A stretch of DNA of 64,000 bases from Siccirubricoccus phaeus (GCF_008360935.1 NZ_SRXO01000008.1:62001-126000), one strand, 5' to 3'; shown: positions 28,817 to 39,463, counted from the stretch's first letter. Notes: generated from the sequence alone by a model not told the origin. Translations and numbers: made by a program.

Positions 28817-29554
28817 GTGGGCGAGGAGCCGGCTTCGGCGCGCTACCTCCGCTACCGGGGCTTGCGCGGGCAGATCCTCAGCGCCGCGGCGAAGCGGGTG
28901 CCGCTGGCCAGCATCGCGCAGCAGGCCCGGGCGCTGTCGCTGTGGGACGGCAAGGCGGTGGCGCCGGGGGAGGAGGCGCAGCTTGCCGCCGCCTTCGATC
29001 TCGGCGTGCTGGACCCGCTGGGCGGGCATGGGCGGGGGATCGACCGCGAGGCCAAGGCGGCGCCCCCGGCCGAGGGCAGCGACGCGGCCCGTATGCTGGC
29101 GGCGCTGCAGGACGCGCGCTTCGGCATCTTCCGCCTGATCGGGCCAGAGGCGGCCGGCGGCGCGGCGGTGGAAAGCCTGCCGGATGGCGCGCGCCTGACC
29201 ATCTGGGACAGCTATCTGGCAGAGCGCACGCCGCCTGGCCGCGTCTTCGGCGCGCGCCTCGCCTGGCCGGACCCGGACCTCGCCATGACCTGCGGCGTGC
29301 TGGCGCCGCTGGATGGCTGGGCGCTGCGCCAGCTCCTGGCCGGGGCGGTGCCGGAACGCGGCCCGGTGCAGCCGCGGCAGATCCGCGTCGAGGACCTGGC
29401 CGAGATCGACACCATCCTGGCCGAGCCCCAGGCGCGGGAGGTGCTGGCTGCGCTGCTGGGGAAGCCCGGCTTCGCGGCGCGGCTGTATCGCGCGGCCATC
29501 GACCGCGGGCTCATGGGGCCGGTGCCGGGGCGGATGCCACGGGTGCTGCACTGA
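28817..29554 (+). CDS. Hypothetical protein cotranscribed with the Ldh-family gene
   Basis: 245 residues, start GTG at 28817, a single base after the preceding TAG stop, so coupled translation is likely. No recognised family. The N-terminal region (residues ~8-60) is a helical segment with RYLRYRGLRGQILSAAAKRVPLASIAQQARALSLWDGKAV. The centre has FGIFRLIGPEAAGGAAVESLPDG and LTIWDSYLAERTPPGRVFGARLAWPDPDLAMTCGVL, a beta-rich soluble domain. No signal peptide or membrane helix. The codon use matches its neighbours, so it is a native chromosomal gene. Confidence 0.75.
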   Translation: MGEEPASARYLRYRGLRGQILSAAAKRVPLASIAQQARALSLWDGKAVAPGEEAQLAAAFDLGVLDPLGGHGRGIDREAKAAPPAEGSDAARMLAALQDARFGIFRLIGPEAAGGAAVESLPDGARLTIWDSYLAERTPPGRVFGARLAWPDPDLAMTCGVLAPLDGWALRQLLAGAVPERGPVQPRQIRVEDLAEIDTILAEPQAREVLAALLGKPGFAARLYRAAIDRGLMGPVPGRMPRVLH

Positions 29555-29887
29555 GGGCCTGCCTCGAAAGGGTCGGTGGAGCGTCCCGGCGGGTCTTTGC
29601 CGCCCTGGTGACGTCCATGTCCTGGCCAGGACGAAAAATCCTCGCCGGTCCACCGCCGGGACCCGGTTGAGGCAGGCTCCGAAGACGCGGAGCATGCCGG
29701 GGCGGGGCTCACCGGCCGGCGAGGCGCCCGTCGCAGGCGCCCCCGCGACGGGGGCCTGAGGGAAGCGGGCTGGCACCCCGGATCAGCCCGCTCGCCTTTG
29801 CCCGGGCCGGCCATTCCCTAAGGCTGGTCGACTGACCTAAGCTTCTCCGCAACGGCGCCGCAACGCGCCCGCGACGGGGAGACGTCC
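29555..29887. other. Gene-free stretch with large imperfect inverted repeats
   Basis: The sequence from gcctgcctcgaaagggtc (about 29559) pairs imperfectly with gacccggttgaggcaggc (about 29668), enclosing a ccaggac-type hairpin. A second hairpin at ~29719-29757 has arms gcccgtcgcagg and cgacgggggc. No coding frame is convincing. The arrangement resembles the hairpin-rich elements at other gene ends in the window. Confidence 0.5.
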
Positions 29888-30859
29888 ATGCAACGCAGGC
29901 TCATCCTGGCCACGGCCGGGCTGCTCGCCACGCCCGGCCTGCTGCGCGCCCAGGCCGGGTATCCGCTGGCCAGGCCGGTGCGGATCATCATGCCTTCCAC
30001 CCCCGGCACGCCGCAGGATTTCTACGCCCGCTCGCTTGGCGAGCACTGGTCCCGGGCGCTCGGCGGCACCTTCGTGGTGGAGAACCGGCCCGGCGCCTCC
30101 GGCACCATCGGCCTGGCGCATGTCGCGGCCTCGGCGCCGGATGGCTACACCCTGACCTTCAATTCCAATACCGCCCAGACCATCGCGCCGCAGGTGATGC
30201 GCGACCCGGGCTTCGAGGCGCTGAAGAGCTTCGCGCCCATCATGCTGGCCTACAAATACGGCATGTTCCTGCTGATCACGCCGAGCATCCCGGCGCGCAG
30301 CACGCAGGAATTCCTCGCCTGGGCGCGGGCCAGGCGCACCGGGGTGAACATGGCGAGCGTCGGCCTCGGCAGCGGCGGGCAGTTGATGGGCGAGCGCATC
30401 AAGCTGCGCGGGGGCTTCCCGGCGGAGCCCATCCATTATCGCGGCAGCCCGCCGGCGCTGCTGGCGGTGGCGCAGGGCGAGTGCGACTACATCATGGACA
30501 ATGTCGGCGCCTCCGCCCCGCTCCGGCGGGAGGGGCGGCTGCGCGGCCTGGCACTGACCGGGCGCAACCGGGCGCCGGACAGCCCGGAGATTCCCCTGTT
30601 GTCGGAGGAAGGGCTGCCGGGCTTCGACGAGGAGATCTGGTTCGGCGTCTCCGCCCCCGCGGGCACGCCGCCGCGCATCGTGGCGATGCTGAATGCGGAG
30701 GCCAATCGCTGGCTGGCCTCGGAGGAGATCCAGCGGCGGATGGCAGGGTTCTCGCATCAGCCGATGGGGGGCAGCCCGGAGGATTTCGCCACCTTCGCGG
30801 CGCGGGACATGGAGGTTTGGGCCTCGGTGGTGAAGGAGACGGGGGTGAGGGCCGAGTAG
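29888..30859 (+). CDS. Bug-family (TctC-like) periplasmic solute-binding protein
   Basis: 323 residues. The signal peptide is MQRRLILATAGLLATPGLLRAQ. Bug hallmarks are VRIIMPSTPGTPQDFYARSL, FVVENRPGASGTIG, PDGYTLTFNSN and IHYRGSPPALLAV. The first motif differs from the usual FPPGGxxD in having STPGTPQDF, which may alter the ligand. It has no transporter genes nearby. It is convergent with another Bug gene; a multi-hairpin repeat lies between them. Confidence 0.9.
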   Translation: MQRRLILATAGLLATPGLLRAQAGYPLARPVRIIMPSTPGTPQDFYARSLGEHWSRALGGTFVVENRPGASGTIGLAHVAASAPDGYTLTFNSNTAQTIAPQVMRDPGFEALKSFAPIMLAYKYGMFLLITPSIPARSTQEFLAWARARRTGVNMASVGLGSGGQLMGERIKLRGGFPAEPIHYRGSPPALLAVAQGECDYIMDNVGASAPLRREGRLRGLALTGRNRAPDSPEIPLLSEEGLPGFDEEIWFGVSAPAGTPPRIVAMLNAEANRWLASEEIQRRMAGFSHQPMGGSPEDFATFAARDMEVWASVVKETGVRAE

Positions 30860-30869
30860 CGCAGCCGGT

Positions 30870-31002
30870 CCGCCAAAGGCCGAAGGGCCTTTGGAAACCA
30901 TGAGTTTTGGGCCTCGACCGTCGGGTCCGAGCTCAAGGGTTCCAAGGGCCTTTCGGCCCTTGGTGGGTGGGAGTTTGGGGGAGGGCAAAGCCCTCCCTCA
31001 AC
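30870..31002. repeat. GC-rich multi-hairpin repeat (family C) between convergent genes
   Basis: It carries ccgccaaaggccgaagggcc (30870 on), gggttccaagggcctttcgg and gagggcaaagccctc hairpins in the same order as at 17848-17970. It ends on the stop codon (31003-31005) of the minus-strand Bug gene. It probably terminates both convergent transcripts. Confidence 0.8.
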
Positions 31003-31956
31003 CTATTCGGGCTTGATCCCCGCCTCCCTGATCACCTGCCCCCACCGCTCCTTCTCCCGCTGCACCAGATCGGCCAGCGCCTCCGGCCCGCCCCCCAGCA
31101 CCCGCGCCCCCAGCCCGGCCAGCTTCTGCCCCGCCGCCGGCGTTTCCAGCCAGGCATTCACCGCCCGGTTCAGCGGCAGCACCTGCTCCGCCGGCAGCCG
31201 CGCCGGCCCCAGCAGCCCGAACCACCCCTCGATCTCCGCGCCCGCAAAGCCCAGCTCCTGCAGCGTCGGCAGTTCCGGCGCCAGGGCGGAGCGCGCGGCG
31301 CTGGTCACCGCCAGCCCCCGCACCTCTCCCCGCTGCACCATGCCCAAGGTCAGCGCCAGATTCTCGAACATCAGGTTGATGCGCCCGGCCAGCAGATCCG
31401 CCCGCACCGCGCCGCTGCCGCGGTAGGAGACATGCAGCAGGTCGATCCCCGCCAGCCGCTTCAGCAGCTCCCCCGCCAGATGCTGGCCGGTACCCATGCC
31501 GGTGGAGGCGAAGTTCAACTGCCCCGGCTGCGCCTTGGCCAGCGCCACCAGCTCCGCCACGCTGTGCACGGGCAGGGAGGGATGCACCACCAGCATGTAG
31601 GGCGTCGCCGCCACCGCCGCGATGGCGGCGAAATCCGTCACCGGATCCCAGGAGAGATTCGGGTAGAGCGAGGGCAGCACCGCATGCGCGCTGGAACAGA
31701 GCAGCAGCGTGTTGCCGTCCGGTGCCGCCCGCGCCACCGCCTCGGTCCCCACCATGCCGCTGGCGCCGCCGCGATTCTCCACGATGACGTTGCGCGGCAG
31801 CCGTTCCGCCAGCGCCTCCGCCACCATGCGGCCGACGATGTCCGTGGTGCCGCCGGCGACATAGGGCACCACCACGCGCATCGTCTGCCCTTGCGCCCGG
31901 GCGATGGCGGGCGCCGCGGCCAGCGCCGCCAGCACTCCGCGTCGCGTGGCGCGCAT
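31003..31956 (-). CDS. Bug-family (TctC-like) periplasmic solute-binding protein
   Basis: 317 residues. The signal peptide is RRGVLAALAAAPAIARAQG, then VVVPYVAGGTTDIVGRMVAEAL, VIVENRGGASGMVGTEAVARAAPDGNTLL and HVSYRGSGAVRADLLAGRI, all diagnostic of the family. Its start overlaps the stop of the upstream dioxygenase gene by one base (TGATG), so it is coupled to a TauD-family enzyme; the bound solute may be that enzyme's substrate or a relative of it. Confidence 0.9.
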   Translation of the reverse strand: MRATRRGVLAALAAAPAIARAQGQTMRVVVPYVAGGTTDIVGRMVAEALAERLPRNVIVENRGGASGMVGTEAVARAAPDGNTLLLCSSAHAVLPSLYPNLSWDPVTDFAAIAAVAATPYMLVVHPSLPVHSVAELVALAKAQPGQLNFASTGMGTGQHLAGELLKRLAGIDLLHVSYRGSGAVRADLLAGRINLMFENLALTLGMVQRGEVRGLAVTSAARSALAPELPTLQELGFAGAEIEGWFGLLGPARLPAEQVLPLNRAVNAWLETPAAGQKLAGLGARVLGGGPEALADLVQREKERWGQVIREAGIKPE

Positions 31957-32870
31957 CAGGAGAGGGCCGCGACGGCCTGGATCATCTGCTCCTTGGTCGC
32001 GGCCGGGCCGGCTTCCGCCAGCCGTCCTTCCGCCTCGCCCTCCAGCGAGCAGCGCAGCATCAGCCGCGGCTGGGTCTGGTCGAAATCCGGCAGGGCGACA
32101 TGGCAGGTGCAGCGATTATCCCACAGCACGATGTCGCCCACCTGCCAGCGATGCCGGTAGACGAATTCCGGCGAGGTGGCGTGGGCGTTCAGCAGGTTCA
32201 GCAGCGCCGTGCTTTCATCCTCCGTCAGGCCGAGAATGTGCGACACCCGCTCCCCCGCCAGCAGCGATTTCCTGCCGGTATCCGGATGCACGCGGACCAT
32301 CGGGTGCACCACCGGCGGGTTGCGCGACGTCAGACCCTGGATGATGGCGGGATCGCGCGCCCCGATGCCCTTCACCAGGGAAACGTCGTGCACCGCTTCC
32401 AGCCCTTCCAGGAAGCGCTGCATGGTGGGGCTCAACGTCTCATAGGCCATGGTGAGGTTGGCCCACATGGTGTCGCCGCCCACCGCCGGCTTCTCCTTGC
32501 ACAGCAGCAGCGCGCCCTTGGCCGGCCGCAGCGAGTAGGAGAGGTCGGTATGCCAGTTCCGCCCGGTATTGCGGGTGCCGGAGGGCTTGCCGAGCCGCTT
32601 CTTGTTGGTGACGACCAGGATTTCCGGATGGCCTTCCAGCAGCGTCTCCGGCGCCTGGCTGGCATGCTGGTCCAGCTTGCCGAAATTGGCGGAGAAGGCG
32701 ATGTGCTGCTCCGGCGCCAGGTTCTGGTTCGGGAAGACCAGCACCACATGCTTCAGCCAGGCGTCGTAGAGCCGGCGGCGCGTCAGATCGTCCAGCGGCC
32801 GGGTCAGGTCGAGGCCGGTGACTTCCGCGCCCATGGCATAGCCGAGCGGGGTGATGGCGAGGTCGGCCAT
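31956..32870 (-). CDS. TauD/TfdA-family Fe(II)/2-oxoglutarate-dependent dioxygenase
   Basis: 304 residues. The iron-binding HxD is in NTGRNWHTDLSY (about residue 105-107). The distal histidine is in WDNRCTCHVALPDF, and the 2-oxoglutarate-binding arginine follows in QTQPRLMLRCSLEG. The N-terminus LGYAMGAEVTGLDLTRPL is typical. The family oxidises taurine, aryloxyacetates, alkylsulfates and others with O2 and 2-oxoglutarate. It is coupled with a Bug-type binding protein, which suggests uptake plus oxidation of one compound class. Confidence 0.92.
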   Translation of the reverse strand: MADLAITPLGYAMGAEVTGLDLTRPLDDLTRRRLYDAWLKHVVLVFPNQNLAPEQHIAFSANFGKLDQHASQAPETLLEGHPEILVVTNKKRLGKPSGTRNTGRNWHTDLSYSLRPAKGALLLCKEKPAVGGDTMWANLTMAYETLSPTMQRFLEGLEAVHDVSLVKGIGARDPAIIQGLTSRNPPVVHPMVRVHPDTGRKSLLAGERVSHILGLTEDESTALLNLLNAHATSPEFVYRHRWQVGDIVLWDNRCTCHVALPDFDQTQPRLMLRCSLEGEAEGRLAEAGPAATKEQMIQAVAALS

Positions 32871-33044
32871 TGGTTTCCTCCGGGGATTTTCCCGAAGGCT
32901 AGCCCCCCGCCGGCACCGCCGGCAAGTCGATCGACCAGAGCGGCTTCACGCTGGCCATGCCGGCACGAAGCCGCTCCAGCTTCTTGTTTTGCTGCCTTTC
33001 CCGGGTCGCCAGACGAGTCCGCCTGGCCTGAAATGCCGCGGGCC

Positions 33045-34004
33045 TCAGGCCCCCGCCAGCACCCAGTCGCGGAACAGCGCCAGGTCGATATTCCCGCCGG
33101 AGAGCACCAGGCCGATGCGCTTCCCCGCCATCCGCCCCTTCTCCCGCAGCAGCGCGGCCAGCGGGGCGGCGCCGGCGCCCTCGGCCAGATTGTGCGTATC
33201 CTGCCAATAGGCGCGGATGGCGGCGGCGATCTCGTCCTCGGTCACGCTCACCACCCGGGCGGCGCCGCGGCTGATGATCTCCAGCGCCGCCGCATCCGGC
33301 TCCCGCGTCGCGATGCCGTCCGCCTGCGTCGCCGCGCTGTTCAGCGTGACGCGCCGCCCGGCGGCGAGCGACTTGCCGTAACTGCCCGCCTCGGTGCTTT
33401 CCACGCCGATGATCTCGGTGGTGAGGCCCAGCAGGTCCCGCGCCAGGATGCAGCCGCAAATGCCGCTGCCGAGGCCGATCGGGACGTAGAGCGCATCGAG
33501 CCCTGGCGCGCCGCGGAATAATTCCAGGGCATAGGTGGCGACGCCCAGCACCAGCTCCGGCGCGAAGCTGGGGGCGAAGACCAGGCCTTCCGCCCCTGCC
33601 AGCCGCGCCGCCTCTTGCCGCGCCTCGTCGAAATCCGCGCCGTATTCCAGCAGCCGGGCACCCAGCGCCCGCATGGCGGCATTTTTCTCCACACTGTTGC
33701 CGTGCGGCACCAGGATGGTGACGGGGATGCCCAGCCGGGCGCCAGCGAAGGCCAGGCTCTGGCCGTGATTGCCCCGTGTGGCGCTGATGACGCCCGGCAG
33801 CCCCGGCCGTGCCCGCTGCAGCGTTTCCAGCAGCACCAGCCCGCCCCGCACCTTGAAGGCGCCGGTGGGGGTATGATTCTCGTGCTTCACCCATACCTCG
33901 GCGCCGCAACGGGCGGCCAGCAGGGGCCAGGCGAACTGCGGCGTCGGCGGCATGATCCGGTACAGGCGGCTGGCGGCCGCCTCCAGCGCCAGCAGGTCGA
34001 ACAT
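33045..34004 (-). CDS. PLP-dependent threonine/serine dehydratase-like protein
   Basis: 319 residues, fold type II PLP enzyme. The PLP lysine is K51 in NHTPTGAFKVRGG. SATRGNHGQSLAFAGARLGIPVTILVP and the glycine-rich PIGLGSGICG phosphate loop follow, and near the C-terminus VLSGGNID. It lacks the ACT regulatory domain of biosynthetic IlvA, so it is a catabolic-type threonine/serine dehydratase or a hydroxyamino acid ammonia-lyase/racemase. The start at 34004 (MFDLLALE) is preceded by ggaggaaccg. Confidence 0.9.
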   Translation of the reverse strand: MFDLLALEAAASRLYRIMPPTPQFAWPLLAARCGAEVWVKHENHTPTGAFKVRGGLVLLETLQRARPGLPGVISATRGNHGQSLAFAGARLGIPVTILVPHGNSVEKNAAMRALGARLLEYGADFDEARQEAARLAGAEGLVFAPSFAPELVLGVATYALELFRGAPGLDALYVPIGLGSGICGCILARDLLGLTTEIIGVESTEAGSYGKSLAAGRRVTLNSAATQADGIATREPDAAALEIISRGAARVVSVTEDEIAAAIRAYWQDTHNLAEGAGAAPLAALLREKGRMAGKRIGLVLSGGNIDLALFRDWVLAGA

Positions 34005-34103
34005 CGGGGCGGTTCCTCCGGCAAGATCGGGCGGCAAGATCGGGCGGAAACATCGGGCGGGCCGCGGCGTTGGCCCCGTTCCAGGATAACGGAGCAACCG
34101 GGA

Positions 34104-34646
34104 ATGGCCATCGAGGTCAACAGCGCCGGCTGGACCGGCGAGGCCGGGGGGACCACCCCCACCCTTCAGGTCTGTGGCGAATTCCACGACCCGAAACAGC
34201 TCGACGCCGCCCTCTCCCGGCTGGAGGGCAGCGCCTTCCAGCGGGCCGATCTTTCCGTCCGCGTGCCGGGTCGGGAGGACAGGCGGGCGGAGTCCGAACG
34301 GGAGACGCCGGTGCGGGAGGATGACGCCCGCAACCTGCGCACCCTGGGCAATGGCATCGCCGCGGCGGCGGTGGGCATGGCGGCGGCCGGGCTGGTGGTG
34401 GGCACGGGCGGCGCCGCGCTGCCGGCGGTGGCGGCTGCGGCGGCGGCGGGCGGCGCTACCCTGGCTGCCGGGGAAATGGCCGGCCAGGGCGCCGCCCCGG
34501 GCGGCCATGTGCCGCAGCATGAGGCCGCGGAGCACCAGGGCAGCGTCCTGATGGTGCATGCCGCTTCGCCGGAGAAGGCCGAGAAGGCGGAGGCGCTGCT
34601 GCAGAGCTGCGGCGCCGTCCGAATCTGGCGGGAAGGCGGTGCGTGA
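34104..34646 (+). CDS. Hypothetical protein with a central Gly/Ala-rich hydrophobic stretch
   Basis: 180 residues. An N-terminal region (TLQVCGEFHDPKQLDAALSRLEGSAFQRADLSV) looks like a small alpha/beta fold. A charged segment follows, then a Gly/Ala-rich hydrophobic segment at ~97-140 (GIAAAAVGMAAAGLVVGTGGA...) that could be a membrane hairpin or glycine zipper. The C-terminal region (SVLMVHAASPEKAEKAEALLQSCGAVRIWREGG) resembles the first region. The layout recalls general-stress-protein-like (GsiB/YflT or DUF1269-type) proteins, but I cannot assign a family. It is divergent from the dehydratase gene. Confidence 0.7.
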   Translation: MAIEVNSAGWTGEAGGTTPTLQVCGEFHDPKQLDAALSRLEGSAFQRADLSVRVPGREDRRAESERETPVREDDARNLRTLGNGIAAAAVGMAAAGLVVGTGGAALPAVAAAAAAGGATLAAGEMAGQGAAPGGHVPQHEAAEHQGSVLMVHAASPEKAEKAEALLQSCGAVRIWREGGA

Positions 34647-35034
34647 CGTCGCTTCCGGTTGTCCCGAAAAGGGTTTCTTAAGCTTCCGGTACAGCGCACA
34701 TTACGCCATGTTTCTGTTCGGCGCATCTCGCAGGGGTGGTCCGCACGGCATGCAGTCCTCTCCTGCTGATTTCGCTTCCGATGAACGGGCTGCCTGCACT
34801 AGAAGTGCGCCCCTGGCGCGTCACGGCGCAGCACGGGGGTGTATGCGCCCCGGCGGCACCCTAAATGTGGGTGGCGCCGCGGCGCACCCCCCTTCCCCCT
34901 GGACCCGATCGGCTAACGGGCCCGCTTTCGTGGGTGCGTAGACGTGTCTCCGCCGCGCGGCGCTGGCGAAGCGCCCGAACAAGGATGGAAGGTGTGGCCC
35001 CCCGGCGCCGGCCAGGGCCGCCGAGGAGTGTGGA
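34647..35034. other. Upstream region of the sigma factor gene, gene-free
   Basis: These 388 bp contain no convincing frame. A less GC-rich tract at ~34650-34720 (cgaaaagggtttcttaagc...catgtttctgttc) is where a promoter could lie. A hairpin-forming segment around 34815-34895 (gcgcgtcacggcgcag; ggcggcaccc...gggtggcgcc) follows. No clear -35/-10 pair stands out. Confidence 0.4.
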
Positions 35035-36726
<1,692 letters not shown>

Positions 36727-36946
36727 TATTCCCCATGACGTTGCTGGCGCAACGTCATGGAGGCGCCGGGGTCCCTGTTCTCATGGCACCTTGCACAGCC
36801 TGGCGCGGCGAAGCCGCGCCAGGGCAACAGGCGGCGCTTGTTTCGGCGGGGCGCTGGACGGCCTGAATTCTTGGCGTTCCTTCTTCGGCTTCGGCATGCT
36901 GGCGGGGGAGCCGGCGGGACAGCCGGCCATCGAAGGAGGATCGCCC

Positions 36947-37915
36947 ATGCCGAATGCCGGATTGCGGCGGCGTGCCCTGTTGCTGGCGCCCGCTGTCTCG
37001 CTCGCCATCCCCGCTTTGGCGCAGCCGCGTTATCCGGACCGGCCGATCCGCGTCTATGTCCCCTGGACGCCGGGCGGCGCCACCGACATCCAGATGCGCT
37101 CCGTCTGCGAGATCGCGCAGCGCCATCTCGGCCAGCCGGTGGTCGTGGAGAACAAGCCGGGCGCCAGCGGCACGCTCGGCGCCGTGGCGCTGAAGGATGC
37201 GAAGCCGGACGGCTACACCCTCTCGCAAATGCCCATCGGCGTCTTCCGCATGCCGGCGATGCAGGCGAAGCCGCAATGGGATCCGGTGGCGGATTTCACC
37301 TGGATCGTGCGGCTGGTGGGCTATATGGGCGGCGTGGTGGTGCGGCCCGACGCACCCTGGCAGACCCTGCCGGAGCTGATCGAATATGCCCGCGCCAACC
37401 CCGGCCGGGTGAATTACGGCACGCCCGGCGCCAACACCACGGAAGTGCAGATGCAGAGCCTGGCGAAGCTGGCGCGCATCGAATGGGTGCCGGTGGCCTT
37501 CCGCGGCGCGGCGCCGAACCTGCAGGCGCTGCTGGCGGGCGACATCCACTTCTCCGCCGAGACCTCCGCCTGGGCAGATATGGCGCTGGAGGGAAGGCTG
37601 CGCCCGCTGGCGGTGTGGATGAGCGAGCGGGCGAAGCGCTTCCCGGAGGTGCCGACCTTCCGCGATTGCGGCTATGACGTGCTGGGCGAAAGTACCTATG
37701 GCATCGCCGGCCCGCGCGGCATGGCGCCGGAGGTGGTGCGCATCATCCACGACGCGTTCCGCCTGGCGGTGCATGACCCGCAGCATGCGGCGGTGCTGGC
37801 GCGCTTCGACATGCCGGTGCGCTATCTGGGCAGCGAGGCCTTCGCCGACGAGGCCGTGGTGCTGAAGGAGGAGGCGCGGCGGATCGTGCAGGAGCTGGGC
37901 CTGCGCATCGGCTGA
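36947..37915 (+). CDS. Bug-family (TctC-like) periplasmic solute-binding protein
   Basis: 322 residues. A signal peptide (RRRALLLAPAVSLAIPALAQ), IRVYVPWTPGGATDIQMRSV, VVVENKPGASGTLGAVALKDAKPDGYTL and VAFRGAAPNLQALLAGDI mark the family. The ligand-loop motif reads FRG where most members have YRG. The start at 36947 has a strong gaaggagga. It is the fourth Bug gene in the window and again has no transporter genes nearby. Confidence 0.9.
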   Translation: MPNAGLRRRALLLAPAVSLAIPALAQPRYPDRPIRVYVPWTPGGATDIQMRSVCEIAQRHLGQPVVVENKPGASGTLGAVALKDAKPDGYTLSQMPIGVFRMPAMQAKPQWDPVADFTWIVRLVGYMGGVVVRPDAPWQTLPELIEYARANPGRVNYGTPGANTTEVQMQSLAKLARIEWVPVAFRGAAPNLQALLAGDIHFSAETSAWADMALEGRLRPLAVWMSERAKRFPEVPTFRDCGYDVLGESTYGIAGPRGMAPEVVRIIHDAFRLAVHDPQHAAVLARFDMPVRYLGSEAFADEAVVLKEEARRIVQELGLRIG

Positions 37916-37991
37916 GCCTGCCCCGGAAACGCAGCAGGCCGGCCAGCTTGCGCTGACCGGCCTGACGGCGTGCGGCATGGTCGCCGAGGAT

Positions 37992-38312
37992 TCAGCCCCG
38001 CGGCGCGATGCCCTCCGCCACCATCGGCGCCGGCGCGGCGGGCTCGCCATACACCACCACCGCATTCTCGCCGCCGCCCTGCAGCAGCGCGTTGCGGCCC
38101 GGCGCGGTGACGGTGGCGCTGGCGCTGTACTGCGCATCCGCGCCGCCGCCGGTCATCTGCGCGACGGCGCCGCCGGCGCGGTTCGCCGGCGTGGCGTCAT
38201 AGACCAGCACGGCATCCTCGCCGCCGCCGATGAGGCGCGGGCCGGGCTGCGCCTGCGCGGCACCGAGGGTGCCGAGGGCGATGAGGGAAGCGATCAGGAC
38301 CTTGTGGAACAT
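37992..38312 (-). CDS. Small secreted protein with three GGG-motif repeats (paralogue 1)
   Basis: 106 residues. The signal peptide is MFHKVLIASLIALGTLGAAQAQ. The mature part repeats a short motif: LIGGGEDAVLVYD (about 27-39), MTGGGADAQY (about 53-62) and LLQGGGENAVVVYG (about 76-89). No known family is recognised. The neighbouring upstream gene encodes a paralogue of the same layout. It is probably exported to the periplasm or surface. No cysteine is present, so disulfides are excluded. Confidence 0.75.
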   Translation of the reverse strand: MFHKVLIASLIALGTLGAAQAQPGPRLIGGGEDAVLVYDATPANRAGGAVAQMTGGGADAQYSASATVTAPGRNALLQGGGENAVVVYGEPAAPAPMVAEGIAPRG

Positions 38313-38402
38313 GGTTATCTCCTTTGTGTCGAGTGCCGTGTGAAGGCGGGCGCTGAATGCGCCGGAAGCGCGACGGAGTATGTGAGCGGCGTCACGCGGC
38401 GC

Positions 38403-38702
38403 TCAGCCGCGCCGCCTGGCTGCCGGCACTGCGGCATCGCGCACCAGCGCCGCATCCTCGCCGCCGCCGAGCAGCATGGCCGGGGCGTTGCGCTGCGTGC
38501 GGGCTGCGGCGGCGTGGCCATAGGCGAGGTCCTCGCCGCCGCCCGTCACCTGCGCGACGCCGCCGCCGGCGATGTTGGCGGAAGGCACGTCATAGACGAG
38601 CTGCGCGTTGTCGCCACCGCCGATGAGCAGCGGGCCGGCCGCCTGGGCCGCGCCGAAGGAAGTGGCGAGGAGGGCGGAAGCGAGGATCAGGCTGCGGATC
38701 AT
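38403..38702 (-). CDS. Small secreted protein with three GGG-motif repeats (paralogue 2)
   Basis: 99 residues. The signal peptide is MIRSLILASALLATSFGAAQAA, then LIGGGDNAQLVYD (about 26-38), VTGGGEDLAYGHA (about 52-64) and LLGGGEDAALVRD (about 78-90). The repeat spacing of ~26 residues matches the paralogue 90 bp downstream, so the two arose by tandem duplication. A ggagatccc ribosome-binding sequence precedes the start. The function is unknown. Confidence 0.75.
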   Translation of the reverse strand: MIRSLILASALLATSFGAAQAAGPLLIGGGDNAQLVYDVPSANIAGGGVAQVTGGGEDLAYGHAAAARTQRNAPAMLLGGGEDAALVRDAAVPAARRRG

Positions 38703-38893
38703 GGTGGGATCTCCTGGCGAGGTCGGCCGGGCCATTCGCCCCTGCCGTCGCCCGGAGAATGGGTGGCCGCGCGCGTGCTGCCCAATATTGGCTTCGGATG
38801 ATCCCCATTCGGCGTGCGTATCGCCGCAACCGCCGGATGGCCGCGTGCCGGCGGTCTTCGTCATGCTGCCGCCGGAGAGCGAGGAGTTCGGGC

Positions 38894-39367
38894 ATGGCGG
38901 GTTTTCGGTGCATCGCAATTCCCGGCGCGACGGCGGCGCGGTGGCGGGCCACGGGGCGGGATGATCGTTGCCTGGCGCTGCATCGGCGCGTGGTGGACGG
39001 GCCGGGCTTTCCCTGCCGGCATTGTCTGCGCCTGGGCGAAGCGGGGGAGGAGATGCTGCTGGGCAGCTATGCGCTGCCGCATCCGCTGGGCGTGTACTGG
39101 ACGCCGAGTCCGATCTTCCTGCATGCGCGGGAATGCGAGCGCTTCGCGGCCGAGGAGGTGGTCGCGCCCATCGTGCTGGCCAATCCGCTGGTGTCCGTCC
39201 GCAGCTATGACGAGGCGGAGCTGTGCCTGTATGATCTGGGTGCCGTCGCGCCAGGTGCCGAGGTGGCGCCGCTGCTGGAACGCGCCCTGGCCGACCCGCG
39301 CACGCGCTGGGTGAACATCCACACCGCCCGCCCCGGCTGCCTGCTGACCGCCGTGGAGAAGCTGTGA
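38894..39367 (+). CDS. DUF1203 domain-containing protein
   Basis: 157 residues covering the DUF1203 family: FPCRHCLRLGEAGEEMLLGSYALPHPLGVYWTPSPIFLHARECERF, followed by LVSVRSYDE and a C-terminal WVNIHTARPGCLLTAVEKL. The conserved cysteines and histidine (CRHC; HARxC) could bind a metal. The function is unknown. The start at 38894 (MAGFRC) matches family N-termini. It is convergent with the ABC-F gene, with a hairpin repeat between them. Confidence 0.88.
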   Translation: MAGFRCIAIPGATAARWRATGRDDRCLALHRRVVDGPGFPCRHCLRLGEAGEEMLLGSYALPHPLGVYWTPSPIFLHARECERFAAEEVVAPIVLANPLVSVRSYDEAELCLYDLGAVAPGAEVAPLLERALADPRTRWVNIHTARPGCLLTAVEKL

Positions 39368-39389
39368 CGGGCGTTTCCGCGGGCGGAGC

Positions 39390-39463
39390 CCAGACTCAAG
39401 GGTTCCAAGGGCCTTTCGGCCCTTTGCGGGTGGGGGTTTGGGGAGGGCAGAGCCCTCCCTCAA
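39390..39463. repeat. GC-rich multi-hairpin repeat (family C) between convergent genes
   Basis: It contains actcaagggttccaagggcc, tttcggccctttgcgggtgg and gagggcagagccctccctca, the same order as at 30870-31002. It runs into the TGA stop (39460-39462, minus strand) of the ABC-F gene. The likely role is bidirectional termination. Confidence 0.8.
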
